This document shows positions 1-10,059 of a DNA stretch of 64,000 nucleotides, piece after piece. The position numbers were made by a program, and so were the translations under genes. Source of the stretch: Monoplex corrugatus (taxonomy: Eukaryota > Mollusca > Gastropoda > Littorinimorpha > Ranellidae); NCBI GenBank assembly GCA_030674185.1, contig JAPXFY010000023.1, positions 9,573,912 through 9,637,911 on the forward strand, in the 5' to 3' direction. Within the stretch, counting starts at the first letter, position 1. Each line of letters starts with the position of its first letter. Below the pieces are notes generated by a model. That model made no database searches, was not told where the DNA came from, and worked only from the letters and a program-made list of their open reading frames with translations.

Positions 1-330
1 TTTATGTATTTATTTACATAATATTTTAGTTTTATATATTTATTTATTTATTTATTTGCTTATTTGTTCATTTATTCTTCCACAATTATGTAATTCGGCA
101 AGCGAGAGCCGTGTGAATGTCAACTGGAACAAACCGGAACTCAGCGAAACTGAAAATCGTGGATTCCTAGAAAAGAAAAGAAAAGAAAAATCATGTTCCA
201 TTTATAAATCACGACGTTATAAACATAATACGTAATGCTCTGTTTATAAATCAGAAGTCAGTTTCACAACAGCCGTGTAATCCTTGTATGCCTATATCGT
301 CCGACAAAACTACGGTGCACCAACGGGTTA
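1..330. other. AT-rich sequence, nothing recognised
   Basis: AT-rich start of the window with TTTA-type low complexity in the first 80 bases and a short run of AAAAG near 170-190. I see no coding signal, RNA gene or mobile element end here. Confidence 0.5.
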
Positions 331-414
331 CAAAGAATAGTCTGTGGCTGCGTAGAGAATTACAACACAAGAAGACTGTAAAACTAATGAAGATTTTATG
401 CTGATGTGTTTATA

Positions 415-440
415 TATACATACACACACACACACATATG

Positions 441-495
<55 letters not shown>

Positions 496-509
496 TAGGC
501 TATATATAT

Positions 510-556
<47 letters not shown>

Positions 557-701
557 GTATGTATATATACATATATATATATATATTATGTATATATGTA
601 TATGCATGTATGTATGTATGTATTATGTAGCCTTGGTATTTACATACATTTATTATAGCTCTGCCGACCACGCATCGTTACAGTTGAGAAACAGATCAAC
701 A

Positions 702-789
<88 letters not shown>

Positions 790-840
790 CTCACTCGCTC
801 ACTCACTCACTCACTCACACACACACACACAATGTTCAGT
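415..840. repeat. Compound microsatellite (CA)n-(TA)n-(CA)n
   Basis: Successive blocks of CA, then a long TA tract at about 447-490, then CA (515-552), a TATG-rich block, and another CA tract of about 80 bases (706-786) followed by short CTCA repeats. The open frames here read only as Tyr-Ile, Cys-Val or Thr-His runs and are not genes. The TA block is likely to be length-variable and able to extrude a cruciform. Confidence 0.95.
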
Positions 841-892
841 GTTCAATTTTTAATAAAACTTCAACCCTAATTCAACTGGGGCATGAAGGATA

Positions 893-1690
893 ACAGCAAA
901 TAAATGAAAATCATCAGTCCAAAGGAACTGACTTATAACATGAAGCAGACAGAACTGAAAACAGCCCAACAGGAAAAGTAGCCTACACAAGAAATTGTCT
1001 AACAATAAGATATTCAAATGTGCAGAGGTTTACTACGCAATCTTAGACAATTTGATCAATTTTGTCAACTGTTTTTTTTTTTTTTTTTTTTTTCCTTCCA
1101 GAAATGAAGTTACACAATAAGAACACTGATTCAACTGACAGATATTTCTATGGGATGAACTTTAATCGGCCATCATGTAATTTAGAAAACTCGAAAATTA
1201 AGTGATACTCATCGCCTCATACGCGTGTCAGCACAAAAACGACGCTTTTGTGTCGCGAGCCTCCGCCTCAACAGTGAGTTTCGGGGACACCAGTGGCCCT
1301 TACGGTAACGGATTTCAGCTCTGTTTACGGACAATAAGAAAGTGAATTGATCGGAGCTTACGAAGGACTGTGTCTACAACACCCACCCCCCTCCCCCCCC
1401 CGTTGTATGTGCCGGAATGATCATCCTCAAGATCGTGGGCACCAAAGGAAAGGAAAGGAAAGAAATATTTTGCTTTGTTGTCCATCTTCTTTCCGGTCCA
1501 CCTAACTCAGTCCAAAACTTGCAACACCTGCAGCAAAATTTAATCAAAGGAGGAACATAAACATTTGGTAACTGCATGACAGATTTTTTTTTATTTGATT
1601 TTTTTTAAAGATATGATATGCACGTAAACATGACATTTTTTCATTTGGCGCAGAAGGTAGACCATAGTATTCGTAACGGAAACGCTCTAT
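893..1690. other. Upstream intergenic sequence without recognised gene
   Basis: Unique-looking sequence with a T20 tract near 1072-1093 and a CpG-richer patch at about 1215-1330. No splice-compatible coding segment or repeat end was recognised. It could be distal 5' flank of the TUT1-like gene or of a divergent gene. Confidence 0.4.
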
Positions 1691-1697
1691 TGCACAC

Positions 1698-1745
1698 TAT
1701 TCACTTCCGGGGTAACGCAAAGATAACATGGTGGTGTTCTTGCCG
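1698..1745 (+). promoter_or_regulatory. Candidate TATA-less core promoter upstream of the TUT1-like gene
   Basis: An ETS-type CACTTCCGGGG box (about 1702-1712) is followed 20 bases later by AACATGGTGG, which resembles a YY1-type ATGG box. Such pairs are common in TATA-less promoters of housekeeping genes. The first coding exon of the TUT1-like gene has a splice acceptor in front of it, so a non-coding leader exon must lie upstream. This patch is the best visible candidate, but the link is inference only. Confidence 0.25.
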
Positions 1746-2611
1746 TTTAGAACTGTCAACGGTTGAGAGAAACAAAGAGTAGTGGTTACCTTGCATTTAC
1801 AACGTTCATCAGCCAGTTGTATCAGGTTTCGTATGTTTTAGTTGTTTAAGTTTTTCAATCGTGTATTATATTGACGATATAAATCGGAGTTGTTCGTTAG
1901 AATGAAGTGGCACCAGAAACAAAACAAAAGTAAAAGGCGCTCCACCGGCTCGAAATGAAAACAAATTAAGTCATGATCGTGACAGTGCTACGATCTATGA
2001 AACTGAAACTAAATGATTTTCCAGAAATCCAAACCGACACCTGTTCGTTTCAGAATATTTGACATTGTGAGTGTAATGTGATTTTGTATATACACTTTTA
2101 ACAGTAGTAGATCTACCACCACCACAAGTACAACATAATTTTAACAAGTAGGCCTAGACCTAGGCCTAATCTTTGTTAACAGGCAGTTTGCGATCATCGA
2201 TTTGTTGTTGGTATGTTCATAGGTAAATTCTTAAATTCCAAGGGTACCATTTAATAAAGCTATTCATTGATGCAGGAGTGGTGGATAAGTTAATAATTAC
2301 AGCAGCTACAGCAGACTCACGTTGCAAGGAGCTTTTTTGATTTAGTAAAAATAATTGCTTTGGGATTGAATTTTTTTCAGTCAGAAATTGCTGGGTTCCC
2401 AGCCGGGCTACTTGAACTGTAAGTTGAGATTGCTTGACATGAGTTTATGTTGCCACAGATTATCAGGAAATTTTAGCCCTGCATTGACATATGAATGGGT
2501 GGTACTCATAAAATTATTTCAGCTTTTCTCTAGATCAGCTTTATGAGAGCTGCACTGATCTGTATTCCTTGTCTGGTTTACCTATCTAATCCTTGAACCT
2601 TACAACTGAGT

Positions 2612-3631
2612 AAACTGGATGCTTCGGCTAAATGATGACAAGACAGAAGCTATCCTCATTGGCACCCGTCAGAAACTTTCTCAGCTGCCTCCTCTTTCTC
2701 TCCCATTATGTAACAACATCAGTCCCAATTTCTGATTCAGCTAAAAACCTTGGTGTCTGCATTGACTCTACCCTCTCCATGAACAACTTTGTTTCTCAAA
2801 CTGCCAGATCTTGCTACTATCACCTCCATCGTATAAGCCTGATCAGGAAGTATCTCTCTGTGGAAACAATTGCAAAACTCGTTCTCTCCTTCATAATGTC
2901 TCGCATTGAACTATTGCAAATTCACTCCTGTCCGGTCTTCCTGCCTCCACCACGCACATCCTACAGCGCATTCAAAACAATGCTGCACGCCTTGTACTCA
3001 AAAAGAAAACAGCTGACCACATATCTCCTCTCCTGGCACAACTTCACTGGCTCCCTGTATCAAAGCATTACAGTACAAACTAGACACCATGTGCTACAAA
3101 AGCCTCAATAACGCAGCCCCCGATTACCTCTCAAGCCCACTTGAGATCTATGTTCCCTCACGTACCCTCCGCTCTGCCTCCGATCCTCTGACTTTTCGCT
3201 TTCCACGCACTAAGCTCAATACCTATGGTCCACGACCCTTCTCTGTTTCTGGTCCGCTCTCCTGGAACAAACTTCCTCTCTCAGTCCGTCAGCACCTACT
3301 TTTGTCTCCTTCAAGTCCGCTCTCAAAACTCACCTTTTCTCCTCTGCATAAAATCCTGACCTCACTCAATCCCCTCGGCTGTCTCACTCGGGGGAATCAC
3401 ATTCAATATATAATTGTATATAATATGCTCTCTATAATTTTCCATTGTTTTTATTCTTTCTCCCCATTTATAGCCGTGTGTGGTGGCGTGGGTGCATGTG
3501 TGTGCGTGCGTGCGTGCGTGTGTGTGGTGTGTGCGTGCGTGTGTGTGTGTGTGTTTCAGCGCTTAGATTTGATTTTATCAAGATTTTGCGCTATATAATA
3601 TTGTAATTATTTATTATAATTATTATTATTA
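2612..3631 (+). mobile_element. L2/CR1-type LINE, 5'-truncated copy (C-terminal RT region and 3' tail)
   Basis: Frame-broken sequence matches the end of the second reading frame of the L2 copies at 30.3 and 41 kb. It starts at the segment NDDKTEAILIGTRQ and runs through SDSAKNLGVCIDSTLSMN, LHWLPVSK and SGPLSWNKLPLSVRQ to a 3' untranslated part. That part has an internal (GT)n tract (3480-3555), the sequence GCGCTATATAA and an ATT-repeat tail. Several frameshifts show it is dead. Confidence 0.9.
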
Positions 3632-4715
3632 TGCCACGTGCACACATTTTTCACTGGACTCAGATTCATGCAGACTGGAAAGTGGGATATTTACTTCGAT
3701 AGATGCCAATTATTGATCAGGCCAATGAAAGCTTCTCAGATGACAGTACAGTGTACAATGTTCAAACATTCACCATGTCACTTACCGACTGATTACATAA
3801 TTTCTAAAAGTAAAACTACCGTACTAATGTTGGTGCAATTAAAAGTAGACACATGATTTGGTTCGGTCAAGGTCAGATCAATAATATCTAGCTTTTGTTT
3901 TGCTTCCAGTATTGTTTTAGAATCCAGTCCTTCTATTGTTGATGTCATCATTACCTGATTACCAGTATTTGCTGTCAATCTAACTACTGATAGATCATAG
4001 GAATGTTTATGTATGGTTGGATTTGTTGGTGTGTATTTACTTGTATACATGTATGCTTTGTAGTCTGACATATATGTGTGATCTGTCAGTCCTGTGTGTA
4101 TTAATTATTAGATTCTCCAGTAAAAAGCAAGAATTTTCTAATACTGTAAGAGTAATTGTAATAGTGCTTTGAAACTCTGTACATGTACCAGGTCCAATAT
4201 TTCTGTGCTAATTACAAAAAAAATATGCAAGTATTGTGACATTATTTGTTATGAGATCACATCAGGTACATTCATTCCAAGTGTCAAGGTCACGTTTTAG
4301 TGTTAAAAAACAGCACTTCCATTCAAATGAATTGTACAATTGGGAGTTCTGCCACAGATTCATTAAAAAAATTTATAACAAATTTTTTTTACAAAGTGTG
4401 TGTGGGGCTCAAGCTCTTTTGCTGTCATTTATAAGGTAGGTTTGTGTCATTCTATAAAGGGGGATGAAAATTACATTAAGTACAGACATAGTCTGGGGAG
4501 GCCAGTTGAAGCTACTGATGACAAAAATTGTTCCAAAAGTCAGAGAAATTTTGAACGAAGACAGGCGAGTAAGTGCGAAGTGATTACTCATGACATCGAT
4601 ATTTGTCGTGGATCGGTTCATATGATTTTAACAAGTGAATTTGGAAATGAGATGTGTCGCAACAAGGTGGGCCATGCACTTACGGCAGATCAATAACAGT
4701 CACACATCATTACAT
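3632..4715. other. Intergenic sequence, nothing recognised
   Basis: About 1.1 kb of AT-rich sequence between two retrotransposon fragments. Only short open frames without recognisable motifs are present, and no mobile element ends were seen. Confidence 0.5.
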
Positions 4716-5075
4716 CAACATGATCAAGTGCCCTGCCACATGGCGTTGGCAGTAATGGTCCTCCATGTTACATATCTATCCCTTATGGCTGCAAACACAT
4801 CTTCCACCTTTTCTGTCCTCAGCCACTCTGCAAGTCCATCCAATGTTTTCTCCCTGGGTCTACCTGGCACTGTCTTTCCTTCCAGCTTTCCTGTTGTGAC
4901 CAGGTGCTCTAATTCCCCTTTCCTCATAAAAATGGCCATAAATGTTGCCTGTCTTTTCCTAATCTTCCTTATCATAATATCAATGATCTTTTTGTGTCTG
5001 CCTCCATCAATACTGTCTTGTTTGTTTTCTTTGCTGTCCATAGAACTGTCAACGTTCTTCTTAGAAACCACATCT
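4716..5075 (-). mobile_element. Non-LTR retrotransposon fragment (C-terminal tail of the RT protein)
   Basis: On the - strand it reads IRKRQATFMAIFMRKGELEH, then LVTTGKLEGKTVPGRPREK and WLRTEKVEDVFAA, ending in NAMWQGT. The same C-terminal block occurs at 16.9, 33.1, 40.1, 42.7, 56.9 and 60.6 kb. The family is a non-LTR retrotransposon of the CFDP2/RTE-like or related kind; the clade is uncertain. It ends only about 37 bases before the acceptor of the first coding exon of the TUT1-like gene. Confidence 0.85.
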
Positions 5076-5145
5076 TTTATTAAACATGTATAATTTGTCC
5101 TCTGCTTTCCAGCTCTAACTGATCCAGAAGCACTGTGTTATCAAA

Positions 5146-5194
5146 ATGGCTCATCCCATTTTCTGCGATGTCTGCAACATTGGAGTGTCTTCAG
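5146..5194 (+). CDS. TUT1: TUT1-like terminal uridylyltransferase, coding exon 1 (start, zinc-finger first half)
   Basis: The exon begins at 5113 after a good polypyrimidine acceptor (CTCTGCTTTCCAG); its first 33 bases are 5' UTR. The start codon at 5146 opens MAHPIFCDVCNIGVSS, which supplies the CxxC half (Cys7, Cys10) of the C2H2 zinc finger. The donor is TCAG/GTATGT and the exon ends in phase 1. In human TUT1 the N-terminal finger helps bind U6 snRNA. The call depends on exact joining to exon 2, where the spacing becomes CxxC-x12-H-x5-H, identical to the human finger. A GT-rich tract begins about 12 bases into the intron. An upstream non-coding exon is implied but was not located. Confidence 0.86.
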
Positions 5195-5206
5195 GTATGT
5201 CATACT

Positions 5207-5239
5207 TGTGTGTGTGTTTGTGTGTGTGGTGTGTGTTAT

Positions 5240-5270
<31 letters not shown>
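5207..5270 (+). repeat. (GT)n microsatellite just downstream of the exon 1 donor
   Basis: An imperfect GT run starts about 12 bases after the donor of coding exon 1. Similar sense-strand GT tracts follow the donors of exons 3, 5 and 6. Confidence 0.9.
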
Positions 5271-6054
5271 ATCAGTCACTCTTCTGTTTTGTATACTCTA
5301 TGTCACAGTGAAATTTGTTGTTTGTAGGTGATCAGTGTTCTGTATATGTGCTCATGATTTTTAATTTCCCCTTGGAAAACAGATTAATTCCAAGGTCAGT
5401 AAAAACAGCCACAGAATTGTCTGTACAACAACAGTCTTTCATTTGTCATTTTACACATGTCAAATTAATTAAACACTGTCCTTGCATGAAACTCACCTTT
5501 CTTCAGATATGCTGTCCTGTTTTCAAACATTTTTTAAAATCTCTTAATTTTGATGTAATGTGGACCTTGTGAGAGTTTTGGGTTTGTTCAAAAGAGATTC
5601 ATCACATTTGAACAATTCCATGTATTCTATGTTCCACTCAGGTCATCAGTACTTAATCTGCAGACTACTTGAGCCTGTCCAAAACTGCATGTGCTGGCAA
5701 AGTTTGAAATAGGGAGGGGGGCAGGAAGAATGGACTCTATGGTTATGAAACATTAAGCTAACATTGCTGCAATGATTAGAGCATGAAGATGAATAGAGAA
5801 CAGGCCAGTAGCCAGAAACTCTGGGGAGAGTTGGACAGTAGAAGATGCTCTCGACGCCTCACAGTCTAAGGAGGTTTGGCTACATCCAGGTCATGCTTCT
5901 GGATGCCCCTGTGCTGTCGCCTTTTTTTGTTTTAAAGAAAATTTTTCCTCTATCTGGGTGCAAACCCGAGCATCCGAGATGGTCTGGTGTCTCAAGGCCA
6001 AGTCAACCAAATCAGCCACTTAGCTATCAGACACTGGCAGCATATAGAGGAATT
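5271..6054. other. Intron 1 sequence, nothing recognised
   Basis: AT-rich intronic sequence with no recognisable exon, RNA gene or repeat end. The short open frames carry no motif. Confidence 0.5.
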
Positions 6055-6186
6055 TTAACCCTATGACTCTCGCAACCTATCCACCAAGTACAAAAACTTA
6101 ACCCTTTGACTCCCTCACCCAGCAGGAAGCTGGTGGATAGGGTGAAGGGTCAAAGGGTTAATTTTTGCTTTGCTGGCATGGTCGGC
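6055..6186. mobile_element. TTAA-type foldback MITE, degenerate copy
   Basis: Begins TTAACCCTATGACTCTC and contains the inverted core (CAGCAGGAAGCTGGTGGATAGGG) and the right-arm start TTAATTTTTGCTTTGCT. It belongs to the family best seen at 58788-58976 and 62517-62708. The right end is lost. Confidence 0.75.
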
Positions 6187-7156
6187 CTTTTGAGGTTCCT
6201 TTTTGTTCCTCTTTGACCCAATCCAGCTGGAACTCTTTTCAGCTGCTTCTGCTTGTCTATATATAGGCTCTGGTTCATTCTCTCCCAGAAATTGAGAGTT
6301 TTTCCATGAGATCACAGGCTAATGCACCTATGAACTCTCTTGCTGCAACCTCTGTGGCATGGACTTTGGCTTGAAATCAGGATTTCCTGAGGTTGCTGGC
6401 TACACTGGTGTACATTTCAGTCTTTTGGATGTGGGCTTCCTCCATTCTTCTGTTATTTGGCACAGTTAATTCAATCATAATCAGTTGTTTTGTTGAATGG
6501 GAGTGGAGAGCTCTATCTGGTCTCACGCCACCCTTGCTAATGACTTCTGAGTGATTTATCCATTTTGGAAGATCTGCTGTACACTCACAGTCATCTTCTC
6601 CATTCAGAAGACCCCGCTTCCATGCTCCAGACATCACTTGTTTTTTCAGGCCACAGTTTGCTGCCATGTGGAAGGTTCTTGGAGCTTCTTGTGATATGTT
6701 TCTTTCTCATGGCGATATTGAGCGCTTGTGCGACTTCTTGAAGCTCTTAATTGTGCCCTCATGTTATCTTGCAGGCCGGGATTGAACTTGAAATATCAGA
6801 TCTTGAGTTCACTGCTCATTCAACAGAGGCAGCCAGATTGTATGAAAACTTGAGGGTCAGATCCACCCACAACCCCTGCATTGTCGGCATGTTTTTCTGA
6901 CCGAATGAGTCATTGGGCCATATGGTGGGATGGTCATATATAACTTTCTTCGAGCACAGCCTTGGTTGAGAAAAAGCACATGATGCATCAAGGACTAGTT
7001 GGCGCCATGTTCGAAACCTTTATGATCCTAAAATCTCCCCCCCCCCCCCCCTTCCCAATTCCATAAATGTTGTTATTAATAGTTTGGTTATTAGAGTGTT
7101 TAGTGTGTTTAGTCAGAACCTAATTTTAACAGAGATTTCTGCAGTGTATTTCACAG
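6187..7156. other. Intron 1, remainder
   Basis: Sequence of mixed composition with a C13 run at 7038-7050. I recognise no coding exon between the MITE copy and the exon 2 acceptor. The stretch at 6240-6670 has some open frame on the - strand (about 96 codons) but no recognisable domain. Confidence 0.4.
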
Positions 7157-7347
7157 AAGTGTCTATGCGTGACCATGTGAAGGGGCGACGGCACCAGCAG
7201 ACGTTGGGAGCGATGGAGCGAAGGAAAGGCACTGGCCCGTAACAGTCTGTACTGTCATGGCTTCCCTCCTTCACCCCTGCAACCGAGCTGCGCACTTACT
7301 TCCAGCGTTTTGGGGCTGTGACCCGCATCATGGTAGAGACACAAAAG
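7157..7347 (+). CDS. TUT1: TUT1-like terminal uridylyltransferase, coding exon 2 (zinc-finger second half, RRM first half)
   Basis: The acceptor TATTTCACAG joins in phase to exon 1 and gives DHVKGRRHQQTL, the two zinc-finger histidines (His23, His29). Downstream comes the start of the RRM, SLYCHGFP (RNP2-like) and then TELRTYFQRFGAVTRIMVETQ, ending phase 0 at a GTAAAG donor. Two one-base indels interrupt the frame: an extra A in the A-run at 7225-7227 (creating a TAA at 7240-7242) and a missing base in the C-run at 7264-7267. They cancel out, so exon length still fits the phases at both ends. An upstream alternative acceptor 12 bases earlier (TTTCTGCAG, ending 7144) is also in frame but would break the finger spacing. 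Confidence 0.86.
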
Positions 7348-7447
7348 GTAAAGCACCAAGGGCATCGACAATCCAGTGTTGTGCACTTTCTTAAGAACAG
7401 TTTTAGTTTATGGTGATAGAACAAATTGATGTACAGGTTCGACCAAC

Positions 7448-7698
7448 ACCACAGATGTCTGCATCTCACAGATAAGGTTGACGCCAGGCTATGTTTTGAT
7501 GGCGTGGATCACAGCCCTGTTATGCAGTCTCAATCCCAAATAGAACTCCATAGCATCATGATTATCATCCTCATTGACATCATCATCACATTGTAAAAAC
7601 TGTTCCATCTTATGTTGTCATTAAGGTGGCTTAGAAAATGGGATGAAAAAAAAAAAGGTTAGCACAAAGGTAACCTCCTTTAGTGCAATGATCCTAGA
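7448..7698 (+). mobile_element. SINE body fragment (3' part), same family as 59.2 kb
   Basis: Matches the SINE at 59198-59690 from GTGTCTGCATCTCAC onward (here ATGTCTGCATCTCAC), through GTTGACGCCAGGC, the ATCATCCTCATTGACATC block and the 3' part AAGGTAACCTCC with TGCAATGATCCT. The tRNA-like head is missing. Confidence 0.8.
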
Positions 7699-8093
7699 AT
7701 TTTTTTTTTTAATTGTATAAATTTAATGTAATTTTAGGGGGGAAATTTTTAATTTTTATTGTTATTTGTTATAGTTTGTTTTGCTGTTCTGTATGAACTT
7801 GTTCTCACATTCATCCTTTGTAGGCAGAAGTGATATAGTAGGCTTGCTTACATTTGTCTGTAAAATTTTGCTCTTCTTTCAGTCCTTTCAAAAAAAATGT
7901 TTACTTTGTGAGCTTCTATGCAGCTTTGCATTATTCAGTTCATATTAAAAATGGGCGATGTAGTGAAATAAGTGAGACATCAGATTTCCCTGGTGGTGAA
8001 AGGGTGGGAATTTTTCCCATCTCCCAGGTCAGTATGTTTGCAGTGCCTAAACCCCCCTTGTGTGCATATACATGCTGAACATCAAGTAGTACG
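7699..8093. other. Intron 2 sequence, nothing recognised
   Basis: AT-rich intron with poly-A and poly-T runs. No exon or repeat end was recognised. Confidence 0.5.
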
Positions 8094-8259
8094 TTAACCC
8101 TTTGACTCTCACACCCTGCCCTCCAGCATCATGCATTATCAACCATGCTAGCAAAGCAAAACCTTAATCCCCTCACCCTATCCACCAGTTCAGGAGTGGA
8201 TAGGGAGAGGATTAAGTTTTTTGCTGCTGGTGGATAGGATGCGGGAGTCAGAGGGTTAA
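8094..8259. mobile_element. TTAA-type foldback MITE
   Basis: Starts TTAACCCTTTGACTCTC and ends GGGAGTCAGAGGGTTAA, with both arms present and a reduced centre. The arms are inverted copies of each other and are flanked by TTAA, as expected for a piggyBac-mobilised miniature element. Confidence 0.85.
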
Positions 8260-8529
8260 AGAATTTATAAGTCATGTAGTGTCTTGTAGCCTACAGCATC
8301 ATGAAAACATTCAGCCTGCACAGCCCCCGAAAATGTAAGAATGGAGACTGTGCAACAACATACCATCTGTACAGTGTGTACAAAAAAGTTTGAGAAAAAT
8401 TGAAACATCGTATTGCTTGGAGCCTGACCAGCGGCTGATGGCTGTATCATGACTGTCACCGTATCACCAACAAAATATCAGATTAAAACTATCACCAAGT
8501 TGACATTACATCCATCAGTTGTTAAAGAT

Positions 8530-8660
8530 CCATCAGTTTCAGTTTCAGTTTTTCAAGATTACATCTCTGCGCTTGGAACAAATTCCATATGCACTAACAT
8601 CGCAGGTGCCATATGTATGGTGACCATGGCACAAGCCTTAAGCCTATACATAAACCCATG
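8530..8660 (-). repeat. Short dispersed repeat family C (SINE-like)
   Basis: On the - strand this shares the motifs ATGGCACCTG..., CCATATGGAATT..., CTGAGCGC and a tail of GAAACTGAAACTGAAAC with 53876-54028. Related pieces are at 16040-16165 and 63598-63670. The tail of ACTGAA units suggests a retroposed element. Confidence 0.6.
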
Positions 8661-8767
8661 AGCTGGCCAGAAAGATCTATCAAATGTTTAAGAAGAAGGT
8701 ATAAACATCTTTCAGTCTTTTGCTAATTTCAAAAAAATATTTGGAACATTACTATCGAATCCCCTCT

Positions 8768-9149
8768 TCACTGGTCCGCGAGCCTTCTCTGTTTCTGGGC
8801 CACTCTCCTGGAACAAACTTCCTCTCTCATCCGTCAGCAACCTACTTTTGTTGCCTTCAAGTCTGCTCTCAAAACTCACCTTTTCTCCTCTGCATAAAAT
8901 CCTGACCTCACTCAACCCCTCTCTGCAGCCTGTCTCCACTCGGAGGGGAATCACATTGTAATATATAATTGTATATAATATGCTCTCTATAATTTTCCAT
9001 TGCTTTTTATTCTTTCTCCCCATTTATAGCCATGCGTGTGTGTGTGTGGTGTGTGTGTGCGTGCGTGCGTGTGTGTCTGTTTCAGCGCTTAGATTTGATT
9101 TTATCAAGATTTTGCGCTATATAAATATTGTAATTATTATTATTATATT
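8768..9149 (+). mobile_element. L2/CR1-type LINE 3' end, abutting exon 3
   Basis: Contains the C-terminal segment corresponding to AFSVSGPLSWNKLPLS, the 3' untranslated region with a GT tract (9038-9080), GCGCTATATAAATATTG and an ATT-repeat tail that ends at about 9149. The exon 3 AG is at 9159-9160, so only about 11 non-LINE bases separate the insertion from the splice acceptor. Confidence 0.9.
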
Positions 9150-9160
9150 ATCTCTGCCAG

Positions 9161-9399
9161 GGTTGTTATTGTATCGTCCAGTACGACACAGAAGCGCCAG
9201 TACAAAAAGCTCTGAACCAGAGGAGCCACCAGTTGTTGGTTGCTCACTCACAGTACGACCTCGGAAACCCATCACAACACAGCGTCGACCCCCGGAGGCA
9301 GAACGCAAGCAGGGCAAGACCAAAGCGACCAAGGAGGAAGATGAACTGGTGGAGGCCTCACACGAACAGTTGATGAGTAGTCTGCTCCAGGCTGACAGT
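9161..9399 (+). CDS. TUT1: TUT1-like terminal uridylyltransferase, coding exon 3 (RRM second half and linker)
   Basis: Opens with GCYCIVQYDTEAPVQKALNQ, the RNP1 strand and second helix of the RRM. After a one-base gap at about 9233-9236 it continues SLTVRPRKPITTQRRPP, matching the RRM end and the RVRPRE segment of human TUT1. A charged linker with many Lys and Glu follows, ending LMSSLLQADS at a strong AGT/GTGAGT donor, phase 0. Restoring one missing base makes the exon 240 bases, exactly phase 0 to phase 0. The acceptor (TATCTCTGCCAG) lies directly behind a LINE tail. Confidence 0.87.
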
Positions 9400-9428
9400 G
9401 TGAGTAGGGAGAGGAGTTGTTGTAGGAC

Positions 9429-9736
9429 TCTGTGTGTGTGGTGTGTGTGTGTGTGTGTGTGGTGTGTGAGTATGTGTGTGTGTGTATGTGAGAGAGAGAG
9501 AGAGAGAGTATATGTGTGTGTGTGTGTGTGTGTGTGGTATGAGAGAGAGAGAGAGAGTGTGTGTTTCGTGTGAGAGAGAGAGAGTGTGTATGTGTGTGTG
9601 TGTGTGTTGTGAGAGAGAGAAGAGAGTGTTGTGTGTGTGTGTGAGTGTGTGTGTGTGTGTGTGTGTGTCAGAGACAGAGAGAGTGTGTGTGTTTGTTGTG
9701 AGAGAGAGAGAGAGGAGTGTGTGTGTATGTGTGTGG

Positions 9737-9771
<35 letters not shown>
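9429..9771 (+). repeat. (GT)n/(GA)n compound microsatellite downstream of the exon 3 donor
   Basis: About 340 bases of alternating GT and GAGA blocks beginning 30 bases after the exon 3 donor. Frames through it read Cys-Val/Arg-Glu or Thr-His/Leu-Ser runs and are not genes. Confidence 0.95.
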
Positions 9772-9775
<4 letters not shown>

Positions 9776-10059
9776 TAGATTGTGTCTTCAAATCCATGTA
9801 GGTCACAGTTCTTCTAAAAGAATAGTGTTAAATGTCAAGATGGCCTTTAGGCTCGTTCTGTGGTTGAGGGTTACATATGAGTCTGTATACATGTATTATA
9901 TTTTATGTCTGTATGATTTTTTTTAACTTCTTTGTGTGTGTTTATATTTTGTGTGTGTGTGTGTGTGTGTGTGTTTATTTCTGTGTTGCATACACATTTG
10001 TTCATGTCGACATCCATTTAATTGCACATATTCTACCAAGAGGAAACCGTCAGACATGC

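Noticed and set aside
6377..6667. 96-codon - strand frame in intron 1
   Set aside because: No recognisable domain. It may be a very old retroelement shard, but this cannot be supported.
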